Source of the DNA: an uncultured Xenococcaceae cyanobacterium
GTDB lineage: Bacteria > Cyanobacteriota > Cyanobacteriia > Cyanobacteriales > Xenococcaceae
Length of the DNA: 64,000 nucleotides
Direction of reading: 5' to 3'
Assembly (NCBI GenBank): GCA_937996665.1
Contig: CALKUU010000026.1
Coordinates: 1 to 64,000, forward strand
The notes beneath the pieces were generated by a model that did not search any database, was not told the DNA's origin, and saw only the letters and a list, made by a program, of their open reading frames with translations. The position numbers and the translations under genes are program-made. Shown here piece after piece: positions 39,468 to 50,959 of this stretch (positions are counted from its first letter, which is position 1; the number at the start of each line of letters is the position of its first letter).

Positions 39468-40256
39468 CTAAACTCTACTAAGCCAGAAAAGAAGTAATAC
39501 TTCGCTCCATTCAACGATCGCTCCATAAGTATCTCCTGTCTGACCCTGCAATTTTCGGAAAAAATAATATCCAGGCAACAAAGGAAGAATTGCACAGCCA
39601 GCAATAAAAATTAATATTGAATACCAAGCTAAATCTGACCAGATTAAGACCGCCAAACTGGGAACAAGAATTAGGACTGAACTTACGCATAAATCTGGCA
39701 AAACTTGCATATGCTCTTTGTGAAATGCCCCTTTTCCCATCTCCTTTGCATAGGGATAAATAGCGATCGCAACTGTTTGCCCCCATCTTGCCCAGCCAGC
39801 AACAAGCAGAAGCAACCACCAAATATTATTGCTATTTTCGCTAAGCGCGACTATTTTGAGGACGACGATTATAATTGCGGTCATCGCCCCAAAAGCACCA
39901 GTTGAGCTATCACTCATAGCCTCAAATCGCTTTTCTGGAAGGGTTACAGCCAAACCATCGGCAGTATCCATAGCGCCATCAAGATGTAATCCACCGGTGA
40001 TCAAGATCCAACTAGCAACCACTATCGCACTACAGGTAAGACTATTGAATTGGGCAAAACGAAATAATAAATCAATAAAACTGAGAACAGCACCAATTAT
40101 TAGACCAATTAAACTTGCCCAGCGAGCAATTCTTTGCCAAGAATTAGTCCAAGTAATCGGCAAAGGAATTGCCGTATAAAAAATTACTGAGCTAAGCAAA
40201 GATTTACTTACTTGTTTGATCTTCTGATTAAAAATTACTACCAACTTCAAGCTCAA
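39468..40256 (-). CDS. cobS: Adenosylcobinamide-GDP ribazoletransferase
   Basis: FYTAIPLP; ITGGLHLDGAMDTADGL; SDSSTGAFGAM; GQTGDTYGA. Confidence 0.93.
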   Translation of the reverse strand: MSLKLVVIFNQKIKQVSKSLLSSVIFYTAIPLPITWTNSWQRIARWASLIGLIIGAVLSFIDLLFRFAQFNSLTCSAIVVASWILITGGLHLDGAMDTADGLAVTLPEKRFEAMSDSSTGAFGAMTAIIIVVLKIVALSENSNNIWWLLLLVAGWARWGQTVAIAIYPYAKEMGKGAFHKEHMQVLPDLCVSSVLILVPSLAVLIWSDLAWYSILIFIAGCAILPLLPGYYFFRKLQGQTGDTYGAIVEWSEVLLLFWLSRV

Positions 40257-40397
40257 TAAAATTACCTAAATCAGCTTAAAACAAAATTTTCTCGATTGAA
40301 TAAAATTATTGGGCTAATATTGTTTCATAAGCTACTCTAATCTTCTTGAGCGTTTTTTGCTTAAATAAAACAGTCTGAGCGAACAGCTTGAATTACC

Positions 40398-40844
40398 ATG
40401 AACTACAATCGCCGCGAGCATACAATACCTGCGCCCTGTATTGTTGATGCAGGAACCATCGTTAATAAGGATGACATCAAGAGGTTATTGAGTGACTTAG
40501 GTCATGTCAAGTACGTTCACACCCTTGACAATAAAATTTGTGGACAAGGAGAAGGCTGGATACTAGAGATTTTTAACGACCCACAGCAAGCAACTTTAAT
40601 CGCCAATAGTAATCTGTACCTCAATATCCAAAGCTTTGATTTTTTAAAGCTTTATCGAACTGATGATAACGAAACATACTTTGATTTAGTCCAAGATAAA
40701 CGTCAATTACGACTAATTCCAATTTCAGTCGACTCTACAGACCAAGAATTAGAGAAAAGTATTGATGAAAATATCATTGAACAGATTATGAAAGAAGTTA
40801 TTGCGGCAAGATTTGATGCCAAACTTGATGATGAAAATAGTTAA
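40398..40844 (+). CDS. Conserved-looking protein of unknown function
   Basis: 148-aa ORF without strong motif; sits between cobS and tgt. Confidence 0.75.
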   Translation: MNYNRREHTIPAPCIVDAGTIVNKDDIKRLLSDLGHVKYVHTLDNKICGQGEGWILEIFNDPQQATLIANSNLYLNIQSFDFLKLYRTDDNETYFDLVQDKRQLRLIPISVDSTDQELEKSIDENIIEQIMKEVIAARFDAKLDDENS

Positions 40845-40917
40845 AATTACTGGCTAAGGTTGCTGTTTTTAAAGTACGCTCAAGGACGCGCATTAATTCC
40901 AATCTAGATTATTTTAA

Positions 40918-42033
<1,116 letters not shown>

Positions 42034-42042
42034 TAACAAACA

Positions 42043-42080
42043 AAAAGGACAAATAGCGATCGCTATTTGTCCTTTTCTTT
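42043..42080 (+). terminator. 34-bp perfect hairpin terminator with a HIP1 octamer at the apex
   Basis: AAAAGGACAAATAGCGATCGCTATTTGTCCTTTT exact palindrome 42043..42076, then T-rich tract. Confidence 0.85.
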
Positions 42081-42138
42081 TTAAAAATTAAAATCTTCCG
42101 AAATCACACGAGAAGCTGTTAAATAAAAATCAAATTAA

Positions 42139-43668
42139 TTAAGCAGCATTTTTAGAACTTTTTTGATTAATAGGACCGACTATATTGATAACTTGTTGAA
42201 AATGTTGTCCACCACGAAGAATACAAAATAGTGAAATTACAGCAGTTTGCCAACTTAACAGCAAAGACAAATCAGCAGTCGCAACACTTAAAAATCCGAC
42301 AACAACAACAAATAACACCCAACGCAAAAACTTTTCTTGCAACTTTGGCCAATCTTTTTTGCTTCCACCCGCATAGCGATAGACAATATAGCTGATAGTT
42401 CTAGATAAGGTGTGAGCTAGCAAAATACTGATTCCAACTAAATTAGTACCAGTCACTACCAAGAAACCACAGTACCTACAGAGTTGCAAGACCATATAAA
42501 GCCAAATACGAGTTTGTTTATTGACAAAGTTATATACCCAGAAAGAAAGCCTAGAACTTGCGAGAAAACCAGCCCAGGCACATAAAGGAATCAAAGATTG
42601 GACAAAAACTTCAGAGAAGTTATCACCAAAGGTAATTGGAGCTAAGGAAGAATCAAATTTGCACCATGCCAAGGCAAAAGTTCCTACACAACCAAGGGCT
42701 AAAGCCCAAATCCAAGGCTGCCACCAATTCATCGTAACTTGAGAATTGTAGTAGGACTTAGACAAAGTTGGCTTCTGTTCATAAAGTTCTGCAACTACAT
42801 CATTTTCGTAGTAGCCGTATTCATAAATACACCAGAACGAGACAGTCAATAGTAAAATTCCAAGACCATGAATTAGCGGTTGAGAACTAATCCAAGTTAA
42901 AGAAAGCAGTAATATAGGCAAGTCGTCTAGCAGAATAGCCTTAGTTATATAATTTTCCCCAATTCTTTTAACCTTATGGATGTACATCATTGGGAAGTAA
43001 ATGTCACTCATCGGATAATTATACTGGGATTTATCCCAAACCATTAAAATAGGTTTAGCTACTTGTTTGAGAAGAGGGAGATCATCCAAAGAATCTGTAA
43101 CCAAAATTGAAGCAGCAATATCTTCAGAACTCAATTGCTCTTTTACCATTCCCAATTTCCCTTTATTGCGGTCCTTAAGACCATTCCAAAATCGACAACC
43201 AATTAATTGTTGGTAATTAACAGGCATGTGTTCGAGAATTGGATTAATTATGAATTCAAATCCTAAGGTCGCAACTACTACTTTGGCACAATCATTCTTG
43301 TTTAACTCCTCAGTCAATTCCAAATTAGTATGTGTCAAGCCAATATCTCTAGCAATCCTAGGCCAAAAAAGGAGATTCCACGGCATTAAAATTGTTGAAA
43401 TTACAACCAAAAACCAATCTCTAGCTGCCCCTTCATCAGAGGACTTTGCCAAAATCTTCCAAGGCTTCAAAAAGGATATAGTTTTGAGAAGTAAAGAGCC
43501 AATTAAACGAGGTTGTAAACTATTTAAATATTCGGCAGTAGAATTGCGAAGCAGCAAAGTTTCATCAAAATCGACAATTACGTGGTTATTTTCCGATGCT
43601 TCACGGATTGAATCAACAATTTCATGTTGAGAAAACGAAGCCGTCTGTAAATCTTTTGTCTTAACCAT
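42139..43668 (-). CDS. HAD-family phosphatase fused to polytopic membrane domain
   Basis: HAD motif I HVIVDFDETLLLRN; motif IV LVTDSLDDLPLL; multi-TM C-terminus with YGYYENDVVAELYEQKPTLS. Confidence 0.8.
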   Translation of the reverse strand: MVKTKDLQTASFSQHEIVDSIREASENNHVIVDFDETLLLRNSTAEYLNSLQPRLIGSLLLKTISFLKPWKILAKSSDEGAARDWFLVVISTILMPWNLLFWPRIARDIGLTHTNLELTEELNKNDCAKVVVATLGFEFIINPILEHMPVNYQQLIGCRFWNGLKDRNKGKLGMVKEQLSSEDIAASILVTDSLDDLPLLKQVAKPILMVWDKSQYNYPMSDIYFPMMYIHKVKRIGENYITKAILLDDLPILLLSLTWISSQPLIHGLGILLLTVSFWCIYEYGYYENDVVAELYEQKPTLSKSYYNSQVTMNWWQPWIWALALGCVGTFALAWCKFDSSLAPITFGDNFSEVFVQSLIPLCAWAGFLASSRLSFWVYNFVNKQTRIWLYMVLQLCRYCGFLVVTGTNLVGISILLAHTLSRTISYIVYRYAGGSKKDWPKLQEKFLRWVLFVVVVGFLSVATADLSLLLSWQTAVISLFCILRGGQHFQQVINIVGPINQKSSKNAA

Positions 43669-43869
43669 TGATCACTGTTTAATCCAGAATAATAATTTAT
43701 TAAAATTGTTCTAATGACAACATTCGAACTAGATGCAAGGAACGATGTTTGTTACTTTAAAACTTTGTTAAATTTTGTTTTGGCTAAAAATAAAAAAATA
43801 ATTTAATGAATTACTGATTTCAATTAGATTGAAATTATGAGATAAATCCGTAAAAAAAATAATAAACTA

Positions 43870-43940
43870 CTATACATAAGTTTATATCCTTTATGTATAG
43901 CCTTTGTCTTCGCTGTATTCACGGATATATGATATCTGTG
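43870..43940. other. Two adjacent intergenic hairpins
   Basis: CTATACATAA-N11-TTATGTATAG (43870..43900) and CACGGATAT-atg-ATATCTGTG (43920..43940). Confidence 0.55.
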
Positions 43941-44250
43941 CCAAAAAGCTTAAGTCAACTGAGATTGATAAAGATTTGATAAAGCAAGATACTGCTATTA
44001 TCAAGAGTTCAAAAAGAAATAAATTGTGTATATAGTTATCAATATTTTATTGGAAGTAGCTATTTTTTTTGAATTTAAACAAACAATAATTAATTACAAA
44101 CTTTCTCTTAAAAGTCTCATTTGCCAAATCAGATGACAACAAAAATCATTAAACCAAACAGCGATTCAAACTAGACAAGACTAAATCGCCAACTTTATTT
44201 ACAATTTAACGAAAATTTTATTCCCTCAGCGTAGGAGCAGATTAAACACC

Positions 44251-46836
44251 GTGGAGATTCCTTACTCAGCAACAACTATAGAAAGCAAATGGCAAAAAAT
44301 ATGGACAGAGCTAGGATTAGATTGCACTTCAGAATCTTCATCTAAACCCAAGTTCTATGCTCTTTCGATGTTTCCCTATCCTTCGGGAAATTTGCATATG
44401 GGTCATGTCCGTAATTATGTCATCACAGATGTAATTGCCCGACTCAAAAAAATGCAAGGCTTCCGCGTTTTACATCCAATGGGATGGGATGCCTTTGGAC
44501 TACCGGCAGAAAACGCAGCGATCGCCAGAAATATTCCTCCGGCTGAGTGGACGTACCAAAACATTTCGCAAATGCGAGATCAACTCAAAGAGTTAGGACT
44601 CTCTATTGACTGGGAACGAGAAGTCGCAACTTGCTCGCCCGATTATTACAAATGGACACAGTGGCTATTTTTGCAATTTTTCCAAGCAGGTCTTGCCTAC
44701 CAAAAAGAAGCTGCTGTTAATTGGGATCCTATCGACCAAACAGTACTTGCCAACGAACAGGTTGATAGTGAGGGCTTTTCTTGGCGGAGTGGGGCGAAAG
44801 TAGAAAGAAGATTATTAACTCAATGGTTTTTAAAGATTACTGACTATGCAGAGCAACTATTGCAAGATCTAGACCAATTAACTGGTTGGCCAGAACGAGT
44901 TAAAACCATGCAAGCCAACTGGATTGGTAAATCTGTTGGCGCCTATTTAGAATTTCCAGTTGTAGATATAGATGGTGTTGGCTTAGATAAAAAGATCGCA
45001 GTATTCACCACTCGCCCCGATACTGTTTATGGAGTTTCCTACGTTGTACTTGCACCAGAACACCCCTTAACACAAGAAGTTACAACTTCTGAACAACAAG
45101 AGACCGTCAGTAAATTTATTGAAGAAGTCGCAAGTCAAAGCGAAATGGATCGCACAGCCGAAGATAAGCCCAAAAGAGGCGTCTTAACTGGGGGTAAAGC
45201 AATCAATCCTTTTACGGGAGAAGAGATCCCGATCCTGATTGCTGACTATGTACTTTACGAGTATGGAACTGGTGCAGTGATGGGAGTGCCGGCTCACGAT
45301 GTTAGAGATTTTAAATTTGCCAAAGAAAACAAATTAGCAATCAAGACGGTTATTATCCCTGATGGTGGTGATAGCGTAGAAGCTGTTCGCGAACAGCCTC
45401 TAACAGAAGCTTACACGGATCCTGGAATTATGGTTAATTCAGGGGAATTTGATGGCATTTCTTCCACAGAGGGCAAAAACAAAATTATTGAGTATGCCGA
45501 GAAAAATAACTATGGCAAAGCCCGAGTCCAGTATCGTCTTCGCGACTGGTTAATTTCTCGTCAGCGTTATTGGGGTTGTCCAATCCCAATTATTCATTGT
45601 CCTGATTGTGGTCACGTTCCTGTTCCTGATGCTGATTTGCCGATCGAACTTCCCGCTGATGTCGAATTTACAGGCAAGGGGACTTCGCCATTAGCTCAAT
45701 TAAAGGATTGGGTTGAGGTTGCTTGCCCGACTTGTGGCAAACCTGCCAAACGAGAAACTGACACAATGGATACTTTTATTGATTCATCTTGGTATTTCCT
45801 TCGTTACAGCGATGCCAACAATCCTCAAGAAGCTTTTACTAAAGAAAAAGTCAATGATTGGATGCCAGTAGATCAATATGTCGGCGGCATTGAACATGCT
45901 ATTTTACATTTACTTTATTCGCGATTTTTCACCAAGGTCTTACGCGATCGCGGCCTACTTAATTTTGATGAGCCATTTAAAAAGTTGCTAACTCAGGGAA
46001 TGGTACAAGGACTAACCTACCAAAACCCAACCACCAAAAAGTTTATCCCCTCAGCAGAAGTCGATCCAGACGATCCCAAAGATCCCAACACAGGGGAAGA
46101 GCTAGAAGTTTTCTATCTCAAAATGTCTAAATCAAAGTATAACGGCGTTGATCCTAAAGACGTCATCAGTAAGTATGGTGCAGACACAGCGCGGATGTTC
46201 ATTCTCTTTAAAGCCCCTCCCGAAAAAGACTTGGAATGGGATGCGGCTGATGTTGAAGGTCAATTCCGTTTCCTTAATCGGGTTTGGAAACAAGTAAGTA
46301 GCTATAAGCCAACTACATCAAAGTCAGCAAATGAGTCTTTAACAAAGATAGAAAAAGATTTGCGTAGAGCGATCCACACGGCTATTAAGGAAATTTCCGA
46401 AGATTTAGAAGGAGATTACCAATTTAATACTGCGGTTTCAGAATTGATGAAGCTCAGCAATGCGATCAAAGATGCTAATTGTCAAGAATCCTCTATTTAT
46501 CAGGAAGGAATCGAAACTTTGGTTTTGCTACTTGCTCCTTTTGCCCCTCATATTGCGGAAGAATTATGGCATGGATTGGGCAATAGCGAATCAGTTCATC
46601 TCCAAAACTTTCCTCAATTTGATCCTGAGGCGTTGGTCGTTGATGAAATTACCTTAGTTATTCAAATCATGGGTAAAACCCGTGGCAAAATTCAAGTCCC
46701 TGCTAGCTCGGATCGGGCAGCCTTAGAAAAACTAGCTACAGAATCGGAAGTGGCGCAAAAATACCTAGAGGGCAAGGAGATCCGAAAGGTGATTGTGGTT
46801 CCTAATAAATTAGTTAACTTTGTCGTGGCTAAATAG
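44251..46836 (+). CDS. leuS: Leucyl-tRNA synthetase (GTG start)
   Basis: [21 protein letters not shown]-type motif; [17 protein letters not shown] motif. Confidence 0.98.
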   Translation: MEIPYSATTIESKWQKIWTELGLDCTSESSSKPKFYALSMFPYPSGNLHMGHVRNYVITDVIARLKKMQGFRVLHPMGWDAFGLPAENAAIARNIPPAEWTYQNISQMRDQLKELGLSIDWEREVATCSPDYYKWTQWLFLQFFQAGLAYQKEAAVNWDPIDQTVLANEQVDSEGFSWRSGAKVERRLLTQWFLKITDYAEQLLQDLDQLTGWPERVKTMQANWIGKSVGAYLEFPVVDIDGVGLDKKIAVFTTRPDTVYGVSYVVLAPEHPLTQEVTTSEQQETVSKFIEEVASQSEMDRTAEDKPKRGVLTGGKAINPFTGEEIPILIADYVLYEYGTGAVMGVPAHDVRDFKFAKENKLAIKTVIIPDGGDSVEAVREQPLTEAYTDPGIMVNSGEFDGISSTEGKNKIIEYAEKNNYGKARVQYRLRDWLISRQRYWGCPIPIIHCPDCGHVPVPDADLPIELPADVEFTGKGTSPLAQLKDWVEVACPTCGKPAKRETDTMDTFIDSSWYFLRYSDANNPQEAFTKEKVNDWMPVDQYVGGIEHAILHLLYSRFFTKVLRDRGLLNFDEPFKKLLTQGMVQGLTYQNPTTKKFIPSAEVDPDDPKDPNTGEELEVFYLKMSKSKYNGVDPKDVISKYGADTARMFILFKAPPEKDLEWDAADVEGQFRFLNRVWKQVSSYKPTTSKSANESLTKIEKDLRRAIHTAIKEISEDLEGDYQFNTAVSELMKLSNAIKDANCQESSIYQEGIETLVLLLAPFAPHIAEELWHGLGNSESVHLQNFPQFDPEALVVDEITLVIQIMGKTRGKIQVPASSDRAALEKLATESEVAQKYLEGKEIRKVIVVPNKLVNFVVAK

Positions 46837-46860
46837 AAGGGCAAACACCAAGTTATTAAC

Positions 46861-46894
46861 TTAAGAGCCAGATTTAGATCTGACTCTTTTTTAT
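46861..46894 (+). terminator. Putative terminator of leuS
   Basis: AAGAGCCAGAT-ttag-ATCTGACTCTTTTTT. Confidence 0.65.
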
Positions 46895-46897
46895 TGT

Positions 46898-47755
46898 TTA
46901 ATCCCCACCACCATAATTCGCGCAAATTTTAGTTACGGTCTCCGCCCAACCAGCTAAACCGATCGCCTCAGAACGAGACCAATCTTGTGAGAAGGAATTA
47001 GGAACAGCTTGATTATTAACCACAACTGGCATATCGACCACATTCAACATCTCTAAATCACTAGAATTAAAGCCAAGACCAACGGTAGTGATTTTAGTAG
47101 CAGGTTGCGATCGCTCATACCTAACCTTCAACCAATCTATAGCAGTAGCAACACTGGCAGACGCCCCAACTAAGCAAGACAAGTTTTCTCCCATAAGCGA
47201 ATTAAACCCAAATTCAGTCGCAGTAGCGATGATTTCTTGAGGATCGACACTTTTAGGGGTTACAAATATTTCGGAAAAATTCCTAGTTTTAATTTGCTTA
47301 ATTTCAGACTTTGGCAGTCCTGTAATCTTCTCAATTTCAGCCACACCAAGATCACCGAAGCCCCTAAGATTATTAATCCTCACAACAGATTGAATCACCT
47401 TTAAAGCAGCTCTTGCTTCTACATAAGTACAACCAAGTTTTTTAACTTGCCAGTCTCTTTCCGCACTAGCATCCAAATTGGGATCTGAGTTGTTAAATTC
47501 CTTATCTGCTTGAGAGATTACGACACCGCTGCCATGCTCAACAATAGCTGGAGCAGTCAAACCAAGATCTAACCTTAAGTTTTGAATTTGAGCATTAGTT
47601 TTGGTGGTAACAGCGATCAGAGGAATTGCTAATTTCCGAAGATTATCAATAGCAGAGATTGCTTTCTCATAGCTCGGATCTTCAGACTTAGAGAACAGAT
47701 CATCAACAGCAGTAAAGACTAGTATTTTCTCTGTCCCAGAAATCTTATCCATCAT
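46898..47755 (-). CDS. HAD-IIB (mannosyl-3-phosphoglycerate phosphatase-like) protein with substituted catalytic motifs
   Basis: ILVFTAVDDLFSKSEDP in place of VFTDLDGTLL; VEHGSGVVI; VGLGFNSSDLEMLNVVDMPVVV. Confidence 0.75.
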   Translation of the reverse strand: MMDKISGTEKILVFTAVDDLFSKSEDPSYEKAISAIDNLRKLAIPLIAVTTKTNAQIQNLRLDLGLTAPAIVEHGSGVVISQADKEFNNSDPNLDASAERDWQVKKLGCTYVEARAALKVIQSVVRINNLRGFGDLGVAEIEKITGLPKSEIKQIKTRNFSEIFVTPKSVDPQEIIATATEFGFNSLMGENLSCLVGASASVATAIDWLKVRYERSQPATKITTVGLGFNSSDLEMLNVVDMPVVVNNQAVPNSFSQDWSRSEAIGLAGWAETVTKICANYGGGD

Positions 47756-47840
47756 TTAATAAGCCATACTTTGCCAAAACAATTATCGCTTCTTAATTCC
47801 TCTACCTAAATTTCCTTAAGACAAATTTATTGATACTTAA

Positions 47841-49133
47841 TCATTCTGTTCTGAATTTGATTGAGTCTGCATGAGAAGGCAAACCCTCTGCTTGAGCCAA
47901 AATTTGAATAGTGCTAGACATTTTTTTCAAAGCAGTATCAGAATACTGAATGAGGCTCGAATGCTTCATAAAAGTTTCTACGCTTAATGCGGAAGCATAG
48001 CGAGCAGCACCAGAAGTAGGCAAGGTATGATTGGGTCCAGCCAAATAGTCCCCTACAGCTTCGGGAGTAGAATGACCAAGAAAAATTGCCCCAGCATGGC
48101 GAATACTTTCGACGAGATCCCAAGGGCTTTCAACTTCTAACTCTAGATGCTCAGGAGCAAATAAGTTGGAAAGTTGCACAGCCTCCTCCAAAGAGTCAAC
48201 GACAATAGCTAGGCTATAGTTAGCGATCGCCTTTCCAGCCAGCTCCTTACGAGGATGGGTTGCCAACTGCTTAGTTACTTCTGCTTGAACTTGATGGGCT
48301 AACTGCCGATCAGTAGTAATCAAAATTGCCGCAGCCATTGGATCATGTTCTGCCTGTGCCAGCAAATCTACAGCCACATGACGAGGATTTGCGCTCTGAT
48401 CGGCGATGACAAGAACTTCAGAAGGTCCAGCTAAAGAATCAATTCCCACTGTCCCATAAACCATTTTTTTAGCCAAGGTTACATAGATATTGCCAGGCCC
48501 AGTAATCACATCCACTTTGGGGATAGTTTCTGTCCCATAAGCCAAAGCAGCGATCGCCTGGGCACCACCAACTCGATAAACTTCCTCAATTCCAGCTTCT
48601 TGAGCAGCAACTAAAACCGCAGGATTTACCCGTCCACCCTCGCCAGGAGGAGTAACCATAACAATTCGAGAAACCTGGGCAACTTTAGCAGGAACGGCAT
48701 TCATAATAACGGTGCTAGGATAGGCAGCCCTACCACCAGGAATGTAAAGACCCGCCCTGTCGACTGGAGTATAACGCTTACCCAAAACGACCTCGTCTTC
48801 ATCAAACTGAACCCAAGATTGGGGAATCCTTTGGAGATGAAAAGCTTTAACTTTTTGGCATGCCAACTGGATTGCATGAAGCAAATCAGGTGAAACCTGT
48901 TGATAAGCAGCGTCTAATTCAGAGCCACTAACCCTCAAGCTATCTATATCAATAATCTGGCGGTCAAACTTCGCAGTATAGTCAACCAAGGCTTGGTCGC
49001 CCTTACTTTTAACTGTAGTTACAATTTCTCTTACAGATCTTTCTTGAGGCTCTATCTCACTCGTAAAAGTCCGATCTCCGATACGCTTGAGTTCTTCTTT
49101 TGCCTCAAGTTGCCGATCAATTATACGCAGCAT
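47841..49133 (-). CDS. hisD: Histidinol dehydrogenase
   Basis: GLYIPGGRAAYPSTVIMNAVPA; GPGNIYVTLAKK; DLLAQAEHDP; AGPNHTLPTSGAARY. Confidence 0.97.
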   Translation of the reverse strand: MLRIIDRQLEAKEELKRIGDRTFTSEIEPQERSVREIVTTVKSKGDQALVDYTAKFDRQIIDIDSLRVSGSELDAAYQQVSPDLLHAIQLACQKVKAFHLQRIPQSWVQFDEDEVVLGKRYTPVDRAGLYIPGGRAAYPSTVIMNAVPAKVAQVSRIVMVTPPGEGGRVNPAVLVAAQEAGIEEVYRVGGAQAIAALAYGTETIPKVDVITGPGNIYVTLAKKMVYGTVGIDSLAGPSEVLVIADQSANPRHVAVDLLAQAEHDPMAAAILITTDRQLAHQVQAEVTKQLATHPRKELAGKAIANYSLAIVVDSLEEAVQLSNLFAPEHLELEVESPWDLVESIRHAGAIFLGHSTPEAVGDYLAGPNHTLPTSGAARYASALSVETFMKHSSLIQYSDTALKKMSSTIQILAQAEGLPSHADSIKFRTE

Positions 49134-49480
49134 TGAGTACCTATTATCCGTTCTGAACTACTTTAAATTAATTATCTTTAGCTTAACAATAATCTTGATT
49201 TGACCGCGCCAATAAATTGAAGAAAGTCAAAAATTTCATAATCTGCTAATTTAAATCGAAAAAAAGTTTTCAATAAACTGCCAAAACTTTTGAAGCTTAC
49301 TTCATTCTGAATCAAGAGTAGAATATTCTGAATCGAGAGTAAAATTATCATCTGAAGACAGGATATGTCTCTAAAAGTTTTGACATAGGGTACAATAGCC
49401 TGTTAGGATCACAATTCTGATCTATGATGATAGAAATCCCTGGATTAAACATAAAGCAAAGGTTTTTTACGTAAAATATT

Positions 49481-49771
49481 GTGGCTAATTCGAAATCGGC
49501 AATTAAAAGAATCGCTATAGCAGAGCGCAATCGCTTGAGAAACAAGGTTTATAAGTCTGCTTTAAGAACTCTTATGAAAAACTACTTCACTGCGTTGGAA
49601 AGTTACTCTTCAGAACCTACTCCTGAAAATATGGAAGTAGTCAACCAGTCTATGTCGTTAGCTTATAGCAAAATAGACAAAGCAATTAAGAGAAATGTTC
49701 TGCACAAAAATAACGGAGCTCGGAAAAAAGCTCGTCTAGCTAAAGCAATGGCAAAAGCTACTGCTTCCTAG
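49481..49771 (+). CDS. rpsT: 30S ribosomal protein S20 (GTG start)
   Basis: [30 protein letters not shown]...[15 protein letters not shown]. Confidence 0.96.
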   Translation: MANSKSAIKRIAIAERNRLRNKVYKSALRTLMKNYFTALESYSSEPTPENMEVVNQSMSLAYSKIDKAIKRNVLHKNNGARKKARLAKAMAKATAS

Positions 49772-49975
49772 TTGTTATCGAGTTCAGACAACAATCTGGT
49801 TTCGTGGATGCTAACCATTCCTGTAGCAGATTTTGAACCTACCTAACTGTACCTACAGGTTAAGGCAACCTAAAGAGTTTGGTTTAATTCTCGAATATCT
49901 TCTTATAATTACATCGCTTTTAATACGCGTTAATTGCAAACAAACCGGTTCCAAAAACCGATAAAAGCTAAGCAT

Positions 49976-50773
49976 ATGCAATTGATTGATACCCATGTTC
50001 ACATCAATTTTGATGTATTCCAGGGAAATCTTGGTTCACTTGAACAACGTTGGCGAGAAGCGGGAGTAGCTCACTTAGTTCATTCTTGTGTAGAGCCTAA
50101 TGAATTTCAGGAAATTCGGTCTATTGCAGACAGATTTCCTGAATTGTCGTTTGCAGTCGGATTACATCCTTTAGACGTAGATAAATGGACTGAGGGGATG
50201 GCTGATCAGATTGAGAACCTGGCAAGCTCAGATTCAAGAGTAGTTGCGATTGGAGAGACAGGATTAGACCTGTTTAAAGCGGATAATTATCAGCAACAGG
50301 AATTAGCGTTTATTTCTCAGTTAGAAATTGCCCAAAAATTAGATCTTCCTGTAATTATCCACTGTCGAGATGCAGCTCCTCAACTGAGAAAAATCATTTT
50401 GGATCTTAAGAGGCGATCGCCCAAACCAGTTAAAGGCGTTATGCACTGCTGGGGAGGTACCCCAGAAGAGACAGAGTGGTTCTTGGAGTTGGGCTTTTAC
50501 ATCAGCTTTAGTGGGATCGTAACCTTCAAAAAAGCTCAACAAATAAAAGATTCGGCTAAAATCGTGCCTGCTGACCGCTTGTTAATCGAGACAGACTGTC
50601 CTTTTCTCGCCCCTGTCCCTAAAAGAGGAAAAACAAATGAACCATCTTTTGTCAGGTATGTAGCTGAGCATCTGGCCGAACTAAGAAAGGTTCCTTTAGC
50701 AGAGCTAGCGAGTCAAACTACGGCAAACGCTTGCTGTCTATTTGGGATTGAACTACCTAAAGAAAATTCATGA
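49976..50773 (+). CDS. TatD family DNase (track start 49934; ATG at 49976 preferred)
   Basis: [63 protein letters not shown]. Confidence 0.94.
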   Translation: MQLIDTHVHINFDVFQGNLGSLEQRWREAGVAHLVHSCVEPNEFQEIRSIADRFPELSFAVGLHPLDVDKWTEGMADQIENLASSDSRVVAIGETGLDLFKADNYQQQELAFISQLEIAQKLDLPVIIHCRDAAPQLRKIILDLKRRSPKPVKGVMHCWGGTPEETEWFLELGFYISFSGIVTFKKAQQIKDSAKIVPADRLLIETDCPFLAPVPKRGKTNEPSFVRYVAEHLAELRKVPLAELASQTTANACCLFGIELPKENS

Positions 50774-50959
50774 TTTCCAGCCAAGCACACAAATTTTTAC
50801 ATGTTGTTTTTTGAAAATTAAATTTTGAACACGATATAACGTCAAAACACAGGCAAACTTGATCGGAAAAATTCTAATCTCTTAATACCCAGTTGATTTA
50901 AATTTTTTAGCAAAAGTTGCAGAGCAGGATTCGAAAACATCTACTAGTTACCATTTCTT

